Shown here: positions 1-5,124 of the stretch, in pieces
How positions within the stretch are numbered: the first letter of the stretch is position 1
How the letters are laid out: every line of letters starts with the position of its first letter
NCBI GenBank assembly: GCA_005776545.1
Contig: SXOY01000184.1
Span: 1 to 5,124 of the forward strand
DNA: 5,124 bases
Direction: 5' to 3'
From: Planctomycetia bacterium
GTDB lineage: Bacteria > Planctomycetota > Phycisphaerae > Phycisphaerales > UBA1924
The notes under the pieces: model-generated
The model's database searches: none
What the model saw: only the letters and a program-made list of their open reading frames with translations
Told to the model about the DNA's origin: nothing
Program-made: the position numbers and the translations under genes

Positions 1-771
1 AATAACTTCGGGACAATTCAGGCAGTCGGCGGGCCAATTCAGATTACAGGTACCGTTACAAATATTTCTGCTGGAGTTCTCTCCGGCGGGACATGGCGTG
101 TCGCAAACGGCGGAGTGCTTGGTGGTCTTGCTGCGATTTCAACGAATAATGCGACGATTATTCTGGAGGGTGCGGGAGCCGGATTTACCGCATTAACCGC
201 ACTTCATACCAATAACGGCTCGCTCTTGCTAGGAGGAACGAGCGATGTAACTTTCGCCCCAGTTGGGGGCGGGTTTACTCAGTCAGGCATTCTCTCGCTT
301 GATGCGGGGAGCCATTTACATATCACCGGCACATTTATTCAGACAGCAGCTGGTCAACTGACCAGCCGAATTGCAGGAGTGGCTGCGAACCGAATTGGAT
401 CATTGACGGTATCTGGAGGAGCAACACTCAATGGCTCACTCACGGTCACCCTTTCAACAGGTTACGTGCCACAGAAATTGGACGGCTTCGATGTTGTGCT
501 CGCGGCAGCCGTAACAGGTGAATTTGCATCGGTAGTCCTGCCGCCGCCGTTACCCGTTGGCAAGAACTTTGTGCTCTACACATCTGGAAGTGTCCGATTC
601 GTTGTGTCAACTCTTGCAGACATCAATTCCGATGGCATCGTCGATTTCTTTGACTACCTGGATTTCGTTCAGCTGTTCAGTACTTCAGACCCGCTCTCTG
701 ATTTCAACGGTGACGAAACCATTGATTTTTTTGATTATCTGGACTTCGTCGCTGAATTCGGACTGTTTTAA
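1..771 (+). CDS. Secreted beta-helix-like protein with C-terminal dockerin-type repeats (3' part)
   Basis: The reading frame is open from base 1 to the TAA at 769-771, giving 256 residues of a protein that starts before the window. An ATG at 115 lies mid-domain and is not a credible start, because the upstream codons encode the same kind of sequence. Residues 1 to about 200 are rich in Gly, Thr, Ser, Ala and Val, with short strand-turn units such as GSLTVSGGATLNGSLTV, as expected of a parallel beta-helix or adhesin-like passenger. A proline-rich turn (LPPPLPVG) near residue 180 precedes the tail. The tail (window residues 207-250) holds two EF-hand-like dockerin loops with Ca2+ ligand pattern DxNxDxxxDxxD, each followed by YLDFV. 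Planctomycetes often carry such tails on large exported proteins, so an exported or cell-surface location is likely but inferred; the signal peptide would lie upstream. The binding partner of this type of dockerin is not visible here. No catalytic domain is seen in this part. Confidence is high for a real gene and for the dockerin tail, low for exact function. Confidence 0.9.
   Translation, partial: NNFGTIQAVGGPIQITGTVTNISAGVLSGGTWRVANGGVLGGLAAISTNNATIILEGAGAGFTALTALHTNNGSLLLGGTSDVTFAPVGGGFTQSGILSLDAGSHLHITGTFIQTAAGQLTSRIAGVAANRIGSLTVSGGATLNGSLTVTLSTGYVPQKLDGFDVVLAAAVTGEFASVVLPPPLPVGKNFVLYTSGSVRFVVSTLADINSDGIVDFFDYLDFVQLFSTSDPLSDFNGDETIDFFDYLDFVAEFGLF
619..750 (+). repeat. Tandem dockerin-type calcium-binding motifs
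   Basis: Two 17-residue motifs start at 619 (DINSDGIVDFFDYLDFV) and 700 (DFNGDETIDFFDYLDFV), 27 residues apart. Both keep acidic or Asn ligands at loop positions 1, 3, 5, 9 and 12. The usual Gly at loop position 6 is present in the first but is Glu in the second. Twelve of 17 residues are identical, yet 8 of those 12 use a different third codon base, so the similarity is held at protein level and is not a fresh DNA duplication. The spacing and paired layout match type I dockerin architecture. No flanking cysteines are seen, unlike some related tails in Phycisphaerae. Confidence 0.88.
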
Positions 772-789
772 GGCAGACGCAAAGCCAGA

Positions 790-3339
790 TTGGGGTGGTC
801 AGCGGTACCCTATGTCTGCGTGAAAGAACTTTTCAGTGACCCGGCTTTGTCGTCTTCATTGTCGTTCGTACCGTGTCCATTAGACGGCGTCCGGCAGTGG
901 TTTCACGCGCGCGGATGGGAACCCTTCGCGTTTCAAATCGCCGCCTGGGAAGCCTATCTTGTTGGAAAGAGCGGACTGATTCACGTTCCAACGGGAGCTG
1001 GCAAGACGTACGCGGCGTATGGTGGGCCGCTTGCAGAGTTGATTGAGCAGGCCAAGGGTGGTGATTTGGGTCCGGGGTTGCGAGTTCTGTATGTGACGCC
1101 CCTGCGAGCGGTTGCGCGCGATATTCAGTTGGCGATGGAACTCCCGTTGCGAGACCTTGGGATTCTGCATTCTGGCAAAGGGGCCATGAATGGCAAAAAG
1201 GTGTTGGTCGAATCGCGGACGGGAGACACCACGGCGAGCGTGCGTGACAGGCAGAAAGATCGACTGCCGCATGTGATGGTGACGACGCCGGAATCGCTGA
1301 CGCTGCTGCTTACACGCCGGGATTGCATGGAATTACTCAAAGATGTTCGATGCGTGATTCTCGATGAGTGGCACGAGTTGTTATCATCGAAGCGGGGAAC
1401 GCAGACCGAGCTGGCCTTGGCGCGCTTGCGGCGATGTGCGCCAGCGGCGCGAACCTGGGCACTATCGGCGACTATTGAAAATGTGCAGCAGGCGGCAGAG
1501 ATTGCAGTGGGGGTGCATGATGTGCCGGTGATTGTAAAATCGGAATTGTCGCGACCGGTGGTAATTGAGAGCCTGTTGCCGAGCCATGTGAAAGACATTC
1601 CGTGGGCTGGGCACACGGGACTGGCGATGTTGAAGCCGCTGGCGCAGTGGATTGATGGGGACAAGAGCACGCTGATATTTGTGAACACGCGGTCGCAGGC
1701 GGAGCGGTGGTTCCAGGCGTTGACGTTTGCTCGCCCAGACCTTGAAAGCGTGATGGCGTTGCATCATGGATCGATTGAGCGGGCACAGCGGGAACGGATC
1801 GAAGTGGGGCTGAAGGATGGTTCGTTGCGAGTGGTAGTGGCGACGAGTTCGCTTGACCTGGGAGTGGATTTCTCGCCGGTTGAGCGTGTGGTCCAGATTG
1901 GATCGGTGAAGGGGGTCGCTCGGCTTCTTCAGCGGGCAGGGCGTGCGAGTCATCGACCTGGAGAGACAAGTCATATTCTGTGTGTGCCAACGTTTGCATT
2001 GAACCTGCTTGAAATCGACGCGGCTCGGCGTGCCGCGGGGGATGGAAAGGTTGAAGCAAGGGTCCCCACGCTCTGCCCGCTCGATGTGTTGACGCAGCAC
2101 ATCGTGACTATCGCCCTTGGAAGCGGGTTTACTCCAAATGAGCTGTTTGACGAAATACGCACAACCTGGAGCTATCGCAATCTGCCGCGGGAAGAGTTCG
2201 AATGGGCGATGTCGATGGTGCGTGAAGGTGGCGGCACGTTGCGAGCGTATGAGCAGTATCACCGAATTGTGATGGATGAACTCGGTGTCTATCGCGTGCC
2301 CAGTGCGCGACTGGCCCATTTGCACAAAATGAATGTCGGGACGATTACGGGAGATGGAACGCTGGAGCTTCAATTAGTCCGCGGCAAGAAGTTGGGCAAT
2401 ATTGAAGAGAATTTTGTTGCCCATCTCAAGCCTGGGGATGCCTTCTATTTCGCGGGGCGGCAACTCGAGTTTGTTGGAATGCAGGATTTGACTGCATTTG
2501 TGAAACCTAGCCGACAACATAGCAGGTTGACGCCCATCTGGAGTGGCTCACGGTTGCCGATTTCAGAGAGTTTGTCTGAGGCGGTACGGGAGTCCCTAGA
2601 GCGACTGGGGCATGGCATTGCAGACTCGCGAGAACTTGAATTAGCACTACCACTGATTCAGGCGCAGGCTCGACTATCAAAGGTCCCACGCACGAATCAG
2701 ACGTTGACTGAATTGCATCGTTCACGCGAGGGAGACCACTTGTTTGTGTTCCCGTTTGATGGACGACTGGTACACGCGGGAATGGCGTCCATCGTGGCAC
2801 TGCGGTTGGGGCGACGTTGCAAAGGGACATTTGCGATCGCCCAGAATGACTACGGATTTGAGTTGCTCTCACAGCACCCGTACCCATTTTTGGACTTGCT
2901 CGATCGCGAACTGTTTTCGCCGCTGAACATTGTGGAAGATGCTCGCGCTGGCGTGCAGTTGTCATCGCTTGCGCGATTGCAATTCCGGGAGGTTGCTCGC
3001 ATTTCTGGGTTGGTGTTCCAGCATCACCCGGGTGCACGCAAATCTTCGCGGCAGTTGCAGTCATCAAGCGGGTTGATGTTTGATGTCTTTGAAGAGTTCG
3101 ATCCAGACAACCCGTTGCTTTTGCAAGCGCGTCGAGAGGTGCTTGAAAAACAATTTGAAAACACGAGACTCTCGCGTGCGATGGCACGTATCTGCGACCA
3201 AGAGCTACTTGTTGCGGTAACCACGCAACCAACCCCGATGAACCTGCCACTGATTGCTGAGCGTATCGGCAATGGAAGGCTATCTACCGAGACAAGTCTG
3301 GAGCAACTTGTGAAATCGACAAGCAATTGGTATGTGTGA
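790..3339 (+). CDS. Ligase-associated DNA DEXH box helicase (Lhr-Core type)
   Basis: This is a superfamily 2 ATP-dependent DNA helicase of 849 residues, about the usual length for the ligase-associated Lhr-Core subfamily, which is thought to act in DNA repair as a 3'-5' translocase. RecA domain 1 has Walker A PTGAGKT (67-73), motif Ia TPLRAVARD (103-111), TGDT (144-147), TTPESL (165-170), the DEWH box (192-195) and SAT (226-228). RecA domain 2 has LIFVNTRSQAE (295-305), HHGS (325-328), ATSSLDLGVDF (351-361) and QRAGRASHR (381-389). A winged-helix region begins near PLDVLTQHIV (430-439), and the Lhr-specific C-terminal part includes LGNIEENFVAHLKPGD, P-x-W-x-G (W584), NDYGFELLS, GLVFQHHPGARKSSRQLQ and PTPMNLPLIAERI. 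All motifs look intact. The frame opens just after the upstream stop codon. The only plausible starts are TTG 790, GTG 820 (839 residues) or later TTGs, because no in-frame ATG precedes Walker A. Usual partner genes are not adjacent. The family call is very secure, the exact start is not. Confidence 0.95.
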   Translation: MGWSAVPYVCVKELFSDPALSSSLSFVPCPLDGVRQWFHARGWEPFAFQIAAWEAYLVGKSGLIHVPTGAGKTYAAYGGPLAELIEQAKGGDLGPGLRVLYVTPLRAVARDIQLAMELPLRDLGILHSGKGAMNGKKVLVESRTGDTTASVRDRQKDRLPHVMVTTPESLTLLLTRRDCMELLKDVRCVILDEWHELLSSKRGTQTELALARLRRCAPAARTWALSATIENVQQAAEIAVGVHDVPVIVKSELSRPVVIESLLPSHVKDIPWAGHTGLAMLKPLAQWIDGDKSTLIFVNTRSQAERWFQALTFARPDLESVMALHHGSIERAQRERIEVGLKDGSLRVVVATSSLDLGVDFSPVERVVQIGSVKGVARLLQRAGRASHRPGETSHILCVPTFALNLLEIDAARRAAGDGKVEARVPTLCPLDVLTQHIVTIALGSGFTPNELFDEIRTTWSYRNLPREEFEWAMSMVREGGGTLRAYEQYHRIVMDELGVYRVPSARLAHLHKMNVGTITGDGTLELQLVRGKKLGNIEENFVAHLKPGDAFYFAGRQLEFVGMQDLTAFVKPSRQHSRLTPIWSGSRLPISESLSEAVRESLERLGHGIADSRELELALPLIQAQARLSKVPRTNQTLTELHRSREGDHLFVFPFDGRLVHAGMASIVALRLGRRCKGTFAIAQNDYGFELLSQHPYPFLDLLDRELFSPLNIVEDARAGVQLSSLARLQFREVARISGLVFQHHPGARKSSRQLQSSSGLMFDVFEEFDPDNPLLLQARREVLEKQFENTRLSRAMARICDQELLVAVTTQPTPMNLPLIAERIGNGRLSTETSLEQLVKSTSNWYV
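820..822 (+). other. Alternative GTG start of the helicase
   Basis: GTG at 820 is in frame with the helicase and would begin the protein at residue 11 of the longer version, still 56 residues before Walker A. The conserved family N-terminus (around RQWFHARGW, residues 35-43) is kept by either start. Neither TTG 790 nor GTG 820 has a strong Shine-Dalgarno sequence; the purine-rich AAGGCAG at 770-776 is 13 bases before TTG 790, rather far. GTG is the commoner initiator of the two, so 820 is a fair alternative. Confidence 0.4.
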
Positions 3340-3352
3340 ATTCACATATGCC
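3329..3352. other. 24-nt inverted repeat over the helicase stop codon
   Basis: The inner 12 bases, TGTGAATTCACA (3335-3346), are a perfect palindrome. The arms extend outwards to GG at 3329-3330 and CC at 3351-3352 if two G-U pairs are allowed, so the RNA could form a 10-bp stem with an AAUU loop. The stop codon TGA (3337-3339) lies inside. No U-run follows (next bases TGACAATTC), so this is not a standard rho-independent terminator. It could be an operator for a dimeric regulator of the downstream gene, an RNA-processing or 3'-end-protecting hairpin, or chance. The structure is seen directly; any function is inference. Confidence 0.5.
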
Positions 3353-3372
3353 TGACAATTCAGCTTGCCGTG

Positions 3373-3401
3373 TTGCATTGTGCCACTGCAATGCAGATAA
3401 T
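3373..3401 (+). promoter_or_regulatory. Possible sigma-70-like promoter before the serine hydrolase
   Basis: GATAAT at 3396-3401 matches five of six bases of the -10 consensus. TTGCAT at 3373-3378 matches only the TTG of the -35 consensus, at the ideal 17-base spacing. Transcription would start near 3408, at or just inside the annotated GTG start, implying a leaderless message or a start further downstream. The same bases include a small inverted repeat, TGCATTG (3374-3380) with CAATGCA (3389-3395) around an 8-base loop. The match is weak and may be coincidental. Confidence 0.25.
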
Positions 3402-3406
3402 TCCCG

Positions 3407-4519
3407 GTGCCGTTGGACTCTTTACAGCTATTTGGTTCGCCGCAGATACAGAGACTGGGACACACTTTGTGTGCGAGCGCTCCATGGTTGTTGGAAGCGA
3501 GACTTTTCAATGCACTTCATCGTCGACTTCCTTCGCTGATGCGGGAACATCTGGTCCCCGGAGTGCAATGCGCCCTCTGTGTAGACGGAAGATCGACACG
3601 ATCACTTGCGATTGGTGCCGCTGACTCTTCTACCGGTCGAGTGTTGACGTGCGAGACACAGTTCCTTCTCGCATCGCTCTCTAAGCCGGTGACCGCATTG
3701 GTTGTGCTTGAGTTGGCCTCTCAAGGTGCCATTCAACTTGACACATTAATAGCGGATATTGTCGATGCAAAATGGGCCAATTCGATGCAAGAAGGACTGA
3801 GTCGTGCAACGATTCGACAGCTGTTAATGCACTCTGCGAACATTCCTTATCGCGATTCCCAGATGTTCCCGGTAGAACTTATCGTCGAAGGCCGCCGCGA
3901 GGAGATGCAATTGGAGCCAACTACAGTTGATGAGTTTCTCGCACAAACCGTCACGATAGAACACTCGCGGACATACACCGGTCGCGGGTACATGATTCTA
4001 CAGCAGATCATGGAGCGTCACTTCGATAGACCATTTGCACAGATAGTCCACTCCAACCTCCCTGGCCGCTTAGCTCAGATCTGCGATTTCAGTGTCGCAT
4101 CAGCGTGCGATTCAGCTGTCGCCCGCGATCACAATGAGCAAGGCAGTATCCTCCCGCAGCTCTGGACGCCATCTGTTGCAGCCTCTGGAATGGTCGGCAC
4201 CGCCGCTGATTTGGTTGACGCGATGAAATATGCGTTGTCGCAACGACATCGGTCTTATTTCAACTCTCTATTCCACAACGCGTTCGTGAGCGAGTGCCCG
4301 TACACCTGCGGCCTTCATCTCCGTAGGGATCGCGATGAGCGGGTTCTGGATCACGGCGCAGCAAGACCTGGCATGCGGGGAGTGTTGAAAGTCATTCCGG
4401 ATGCAGGCATTGTGTTTGTAATGCTGGCCAATGGTGCAAACGGTTTGCAAGTCATAAAACCGCTCATCGGGCTCTTAGAGGAGTTAGGCCTCGCGAGGCT
4501 TTCATTGCAAACGGATTAG
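3407..4519 (+). CDS. Serine hydrolase, beta-lactamase/PBP-fold (class C-like)
   Basis: A 370-residue protein of the SxxK serine hydrolase superfamily (class C beta-lactamases, DD-peptidases, esterases). Motif 1 is SLSK (S90 nucleophile, K93) in FLLASLSKPVTALVVLELASQG. LLMHSANIPY (139-148) corresponds to the usual LLxHxSGLP element. Motif 2 is YTG (190-192) in YTGRGYMILQQIMER, where class C enzymes have YxN; a subfamily with Y-S-G-G-G-Y-x-x-L-Q is known to me and fits better. Motif 3 is HGA (316-318) in DHGAARPGMRG, followed by VMLANGANG. The fold is clear, but the substrate (peptide, ester or lactam) cannot be read from sequence, and I would not call it a resistance gene. GTG 3407 follows an in-frame stop at 3398 and has no clear ribosome site. 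TTG 3467, 3488 or 3491 are alternatives. ATG 3539 would cut into the fold. No signal peptide or lipobox is seen. It follows the helicase by 67 bases on the same strand. Confidence 0.87.
   Translation: MPLDSLQLFGSPQIQRLGHTLCASAPWLLEARLFNALHRRLPSLMREHLVPGVQCALCVDGRSTRSLAIGAADSSTGRVLTCETQFLLASLSKPVTALVVLELASQGAIQLDTLIADIVDAKWANSMQEGLSRATIRQLLMHSANIPYRDSQMFPVELIVEGRREEMQLEPTTVDEFLAQTVTIEHSRTYTGRGYMILQQIMERHFDRPFAQIVHSNLPGRLAQICDFSVASACDSAVARDHNEQGSILPQLWTPSVAASGMVGTAADLVDAMKYALSQRHRSYFNSLFHNAFVSECPYTCGLHLRRDRDERVLDHGAARPGMRGVLKVIPDAGIVFVMLANGANGLQVIKPLIGLLEELGLARLSLQTD
4488..4499 (+). terminator. Weak terminator-like palindrome near the end of the serine hydrolase gene
   Basis: GCCTCGCGAGGC is a perfect 12-base palindrome. 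With flanking AG and TT it can form a short GC-rich stem (AGGCCU/AGGCUU) around a CGCG loop, followed by UUUCAUUG. It lies 17 bases before the stop codon, within codons for LGLARL, so true termination here would shorten the message. The 9-base gap between the two convergent genes leaves no room for a terminator, so an in-gene one is conceivable. The U-tract is poor and no U-run exists on the opposite strand. Confidence 0.2.
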
Positions 4520-4528
4520 AAAAACAGC

Positions 4529-5124
4529 TCACTGCCCAAGCGATCGAAGCACAATGGTGGCGTAGCTTCCACGCGGCAGGGAGAACCTCAGCGTGCGTTT
4601 ACTCCGATCTTCGCGACCCAGATCATCCCTTTCCGCAGCACCCAACTCAAAATCAGTTGCATGTACAAACCCAAGTCGCATGGCTTCACCAAACTGCGGT
4701 CTCCTCAATTCCGGAACACGCAAGTGCTGGAGCTTTACCTCTGCCGACTTCAAGGCTTCGATAGCCGCGTTCTTCCAGGGGTCTTTGAGCGTGCTGGTTG
4801 ATGCAAGCAAGGGAATTTGGAGTTGCATCAGTTCTGGACTCAAGACATCCGGTGCAATAAACACCAGTTCTCCAAATGGATCGGTTGTCGTGAACATTTT
4901 CTTTGGCGTTGCTTGCCCATGCACGCGGCAGAGTGATCTCAAGGTCAGATTCCAGATGTATGACTGAAACGACTCGACCGCCATCTGCTGGTCAAGATAT
5001 GGGAGTTCACTGAATGCCGCCGCGAATGTGCCTCCGTTGGACAGGACCTCGATCGCTCCAATTTCCTGACAGCGCGGATGCACTTTGCACAGCGGGTTCC
5101 AATCTCCCCAATGCGTCGCCGCCA
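4529..5124 (-). CDS. truD: tRNA pseudouridine synthase D, TruD (C-terminal part)
   Basis: TruD converts a uridine in tRNA to pseudouridine (U13 of tRNA-Glu in E. coli). The frame runs on the minus strand from the right edge to TGA at 4531-4529, giving 197 complete codons, roughly the C-terminal half of a family usually 350-400 residues long. A GTG at 5083-5081 is internal: the codons before it continue with family-like sequence (AATHWGDWNPLCK). Key matches are FSELPYLDQQMAVESFQSYIWN, where QSYIWN (4949-4966) matches the conserved S-[YA]-[LIV]-[FW]-N stretch of the catalytic domain, the variable TRUD insertion region after it, and the hallmark C-terminal LPRGSYATIVL (4547-4579; E. coli has LPAGSFATSVV). 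The catalytic Asp in the G-x-K-D motif is upstream, outside the window. The gene converges on the serine hydrolase with 9 bases between stop codons, so the two are not co-transcribed. Confidence 0.92.
   Translation of the reverse strand, partial: AATHWGDWNPLCKVHPRCQEIGAIEVLSNGGTFAAAFSELPYLDQQMAVESFQSYIWNLTLRSLCRVHGQATPKKMFTTTDPFGELVFIAPDVLSPELMQLQIPLLASTSTLKDPWKNAAIEALKSAEVKLQHLRVPELRRPQFGEAMRLGFVHATDFELGAAERDDLGREDRSKRTLRFSLPRGSYATIVLRSLGQ

Noticed and set aside
557..823. An 88-codon plus-strand frame across the end of the dockerin gene
   Set aside because: It overlaps the conserved dockerin motifs in a different phase and has no recognisable product.
1462..2373. A 303-codon minus-strand open frame inside the helicase gene
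   Set aside because: It lies antisense to well-conserved helicase motifs, and its product is rich in His, Arg and Pro with no recognisable domain. It looks like a shadow of the helicase codon pattern.
2507..3250. A 247-codon minus-strand open frame inside the helicase gene
   Set aside because: It has no family resemblance, low-complexity composition, and is fully covered by the conserved C-terminal part of the helicase on the other strand.
3335..3346. TGTGAATTCACA as a CRP-type binding site
   Set aside because: The half-sites TGTGA and TCACA are present, but they are separated by two bases where CRP needs six, so it does not fit the CRP operator.
3370..3624. A plus-strand open frame beginning before the serine hydrolase in another phase
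   Set aside because: Considered as a frameshifted hydrolase N-terminus or small gene. Its product shows no signal peptide or family motif, and the hydrolase frame is already complete across its conserved part, so no frameshift is needed.
3407..4519. Annotation of the serine hydrolase as an antibiotic-resistance beta-lactamase
   Set aside because: The fold is shared by many peptidases and esterases. The YxN motif is replaced and no secretion signal is visible, so the sequence does not support a resistance role.
4593..4967. A 124-codon plus-strand open frame opposite truD
   Set aside because: The minus strand here encodes clear TruD motifs, and the plus-strand product has no recognisable features.

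Overview
The window looks like a piece of chromosome from a planctomycete, most likely of the Phycisphaerae. The main clue is the left-hand gene, whose protein ends in a duplicated dockerin-type calcium motif (D-x-N-x-D...D-F-F-D) behind a repetitive beta-strand region. This layout is common in secreted proteins of that group. The phylum call is an inference from this one protein style, plus moderate GC and free use of GTG/TTG starts. There is no rRNA or marker gene to settle it.

Layout, left to right. (1) Bases 1-771, + strand: the C-terminal part of a large secreted beta-helix-like protein with a terminal double dockerin motif; its start lies before the window. (2) Bases 790-3339, + strand: a complete Lhr-Core type superfamily 2 helicase of the ligase-associated DNA DEXH box subfamily, beginning with a non-ATG codon. 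(3) Bases 3340-3406: a short spacer with a 24-nt inverted repeat over the helicase stop codon, a second small hairpin and a weak sigma-70-like promoter. (4) Bases 3407-4519, + strand: a serine hydrolase of the beta-lactamase/penicillin-binding-protein fold (SxxK family). (5) Bases 4529-5124, - strand: the C-terminal part of tRNA pseudouridine synthase TruD, convergent with the hydrolase and only 9 bases from it; its start lies beyond the right edge. No stretch of more than 300 bases lacks a gene.

The genes do not form an obvious pathway: an exported surface protein, a DNA-repair helicase, a serine hydrolase and a tRNA-modifying enzyme. The most notable contextual point is that the helicase has none of its usual partners next to it (ATP-dependent ligase, beta-lactamase-fold exonuclease, PdeM-type phosphoesterase). 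I see no CRISPR array, tRNA, rRNA, insertion sequence, phage gene or defence cluster, and nothing that amounts to a clear new system. The items worth a second look are the isolated helicase, the uncertain non-ATG starts, the inverted repeat at 3329-3352 and the variant active-site motifs of the hydrolase.
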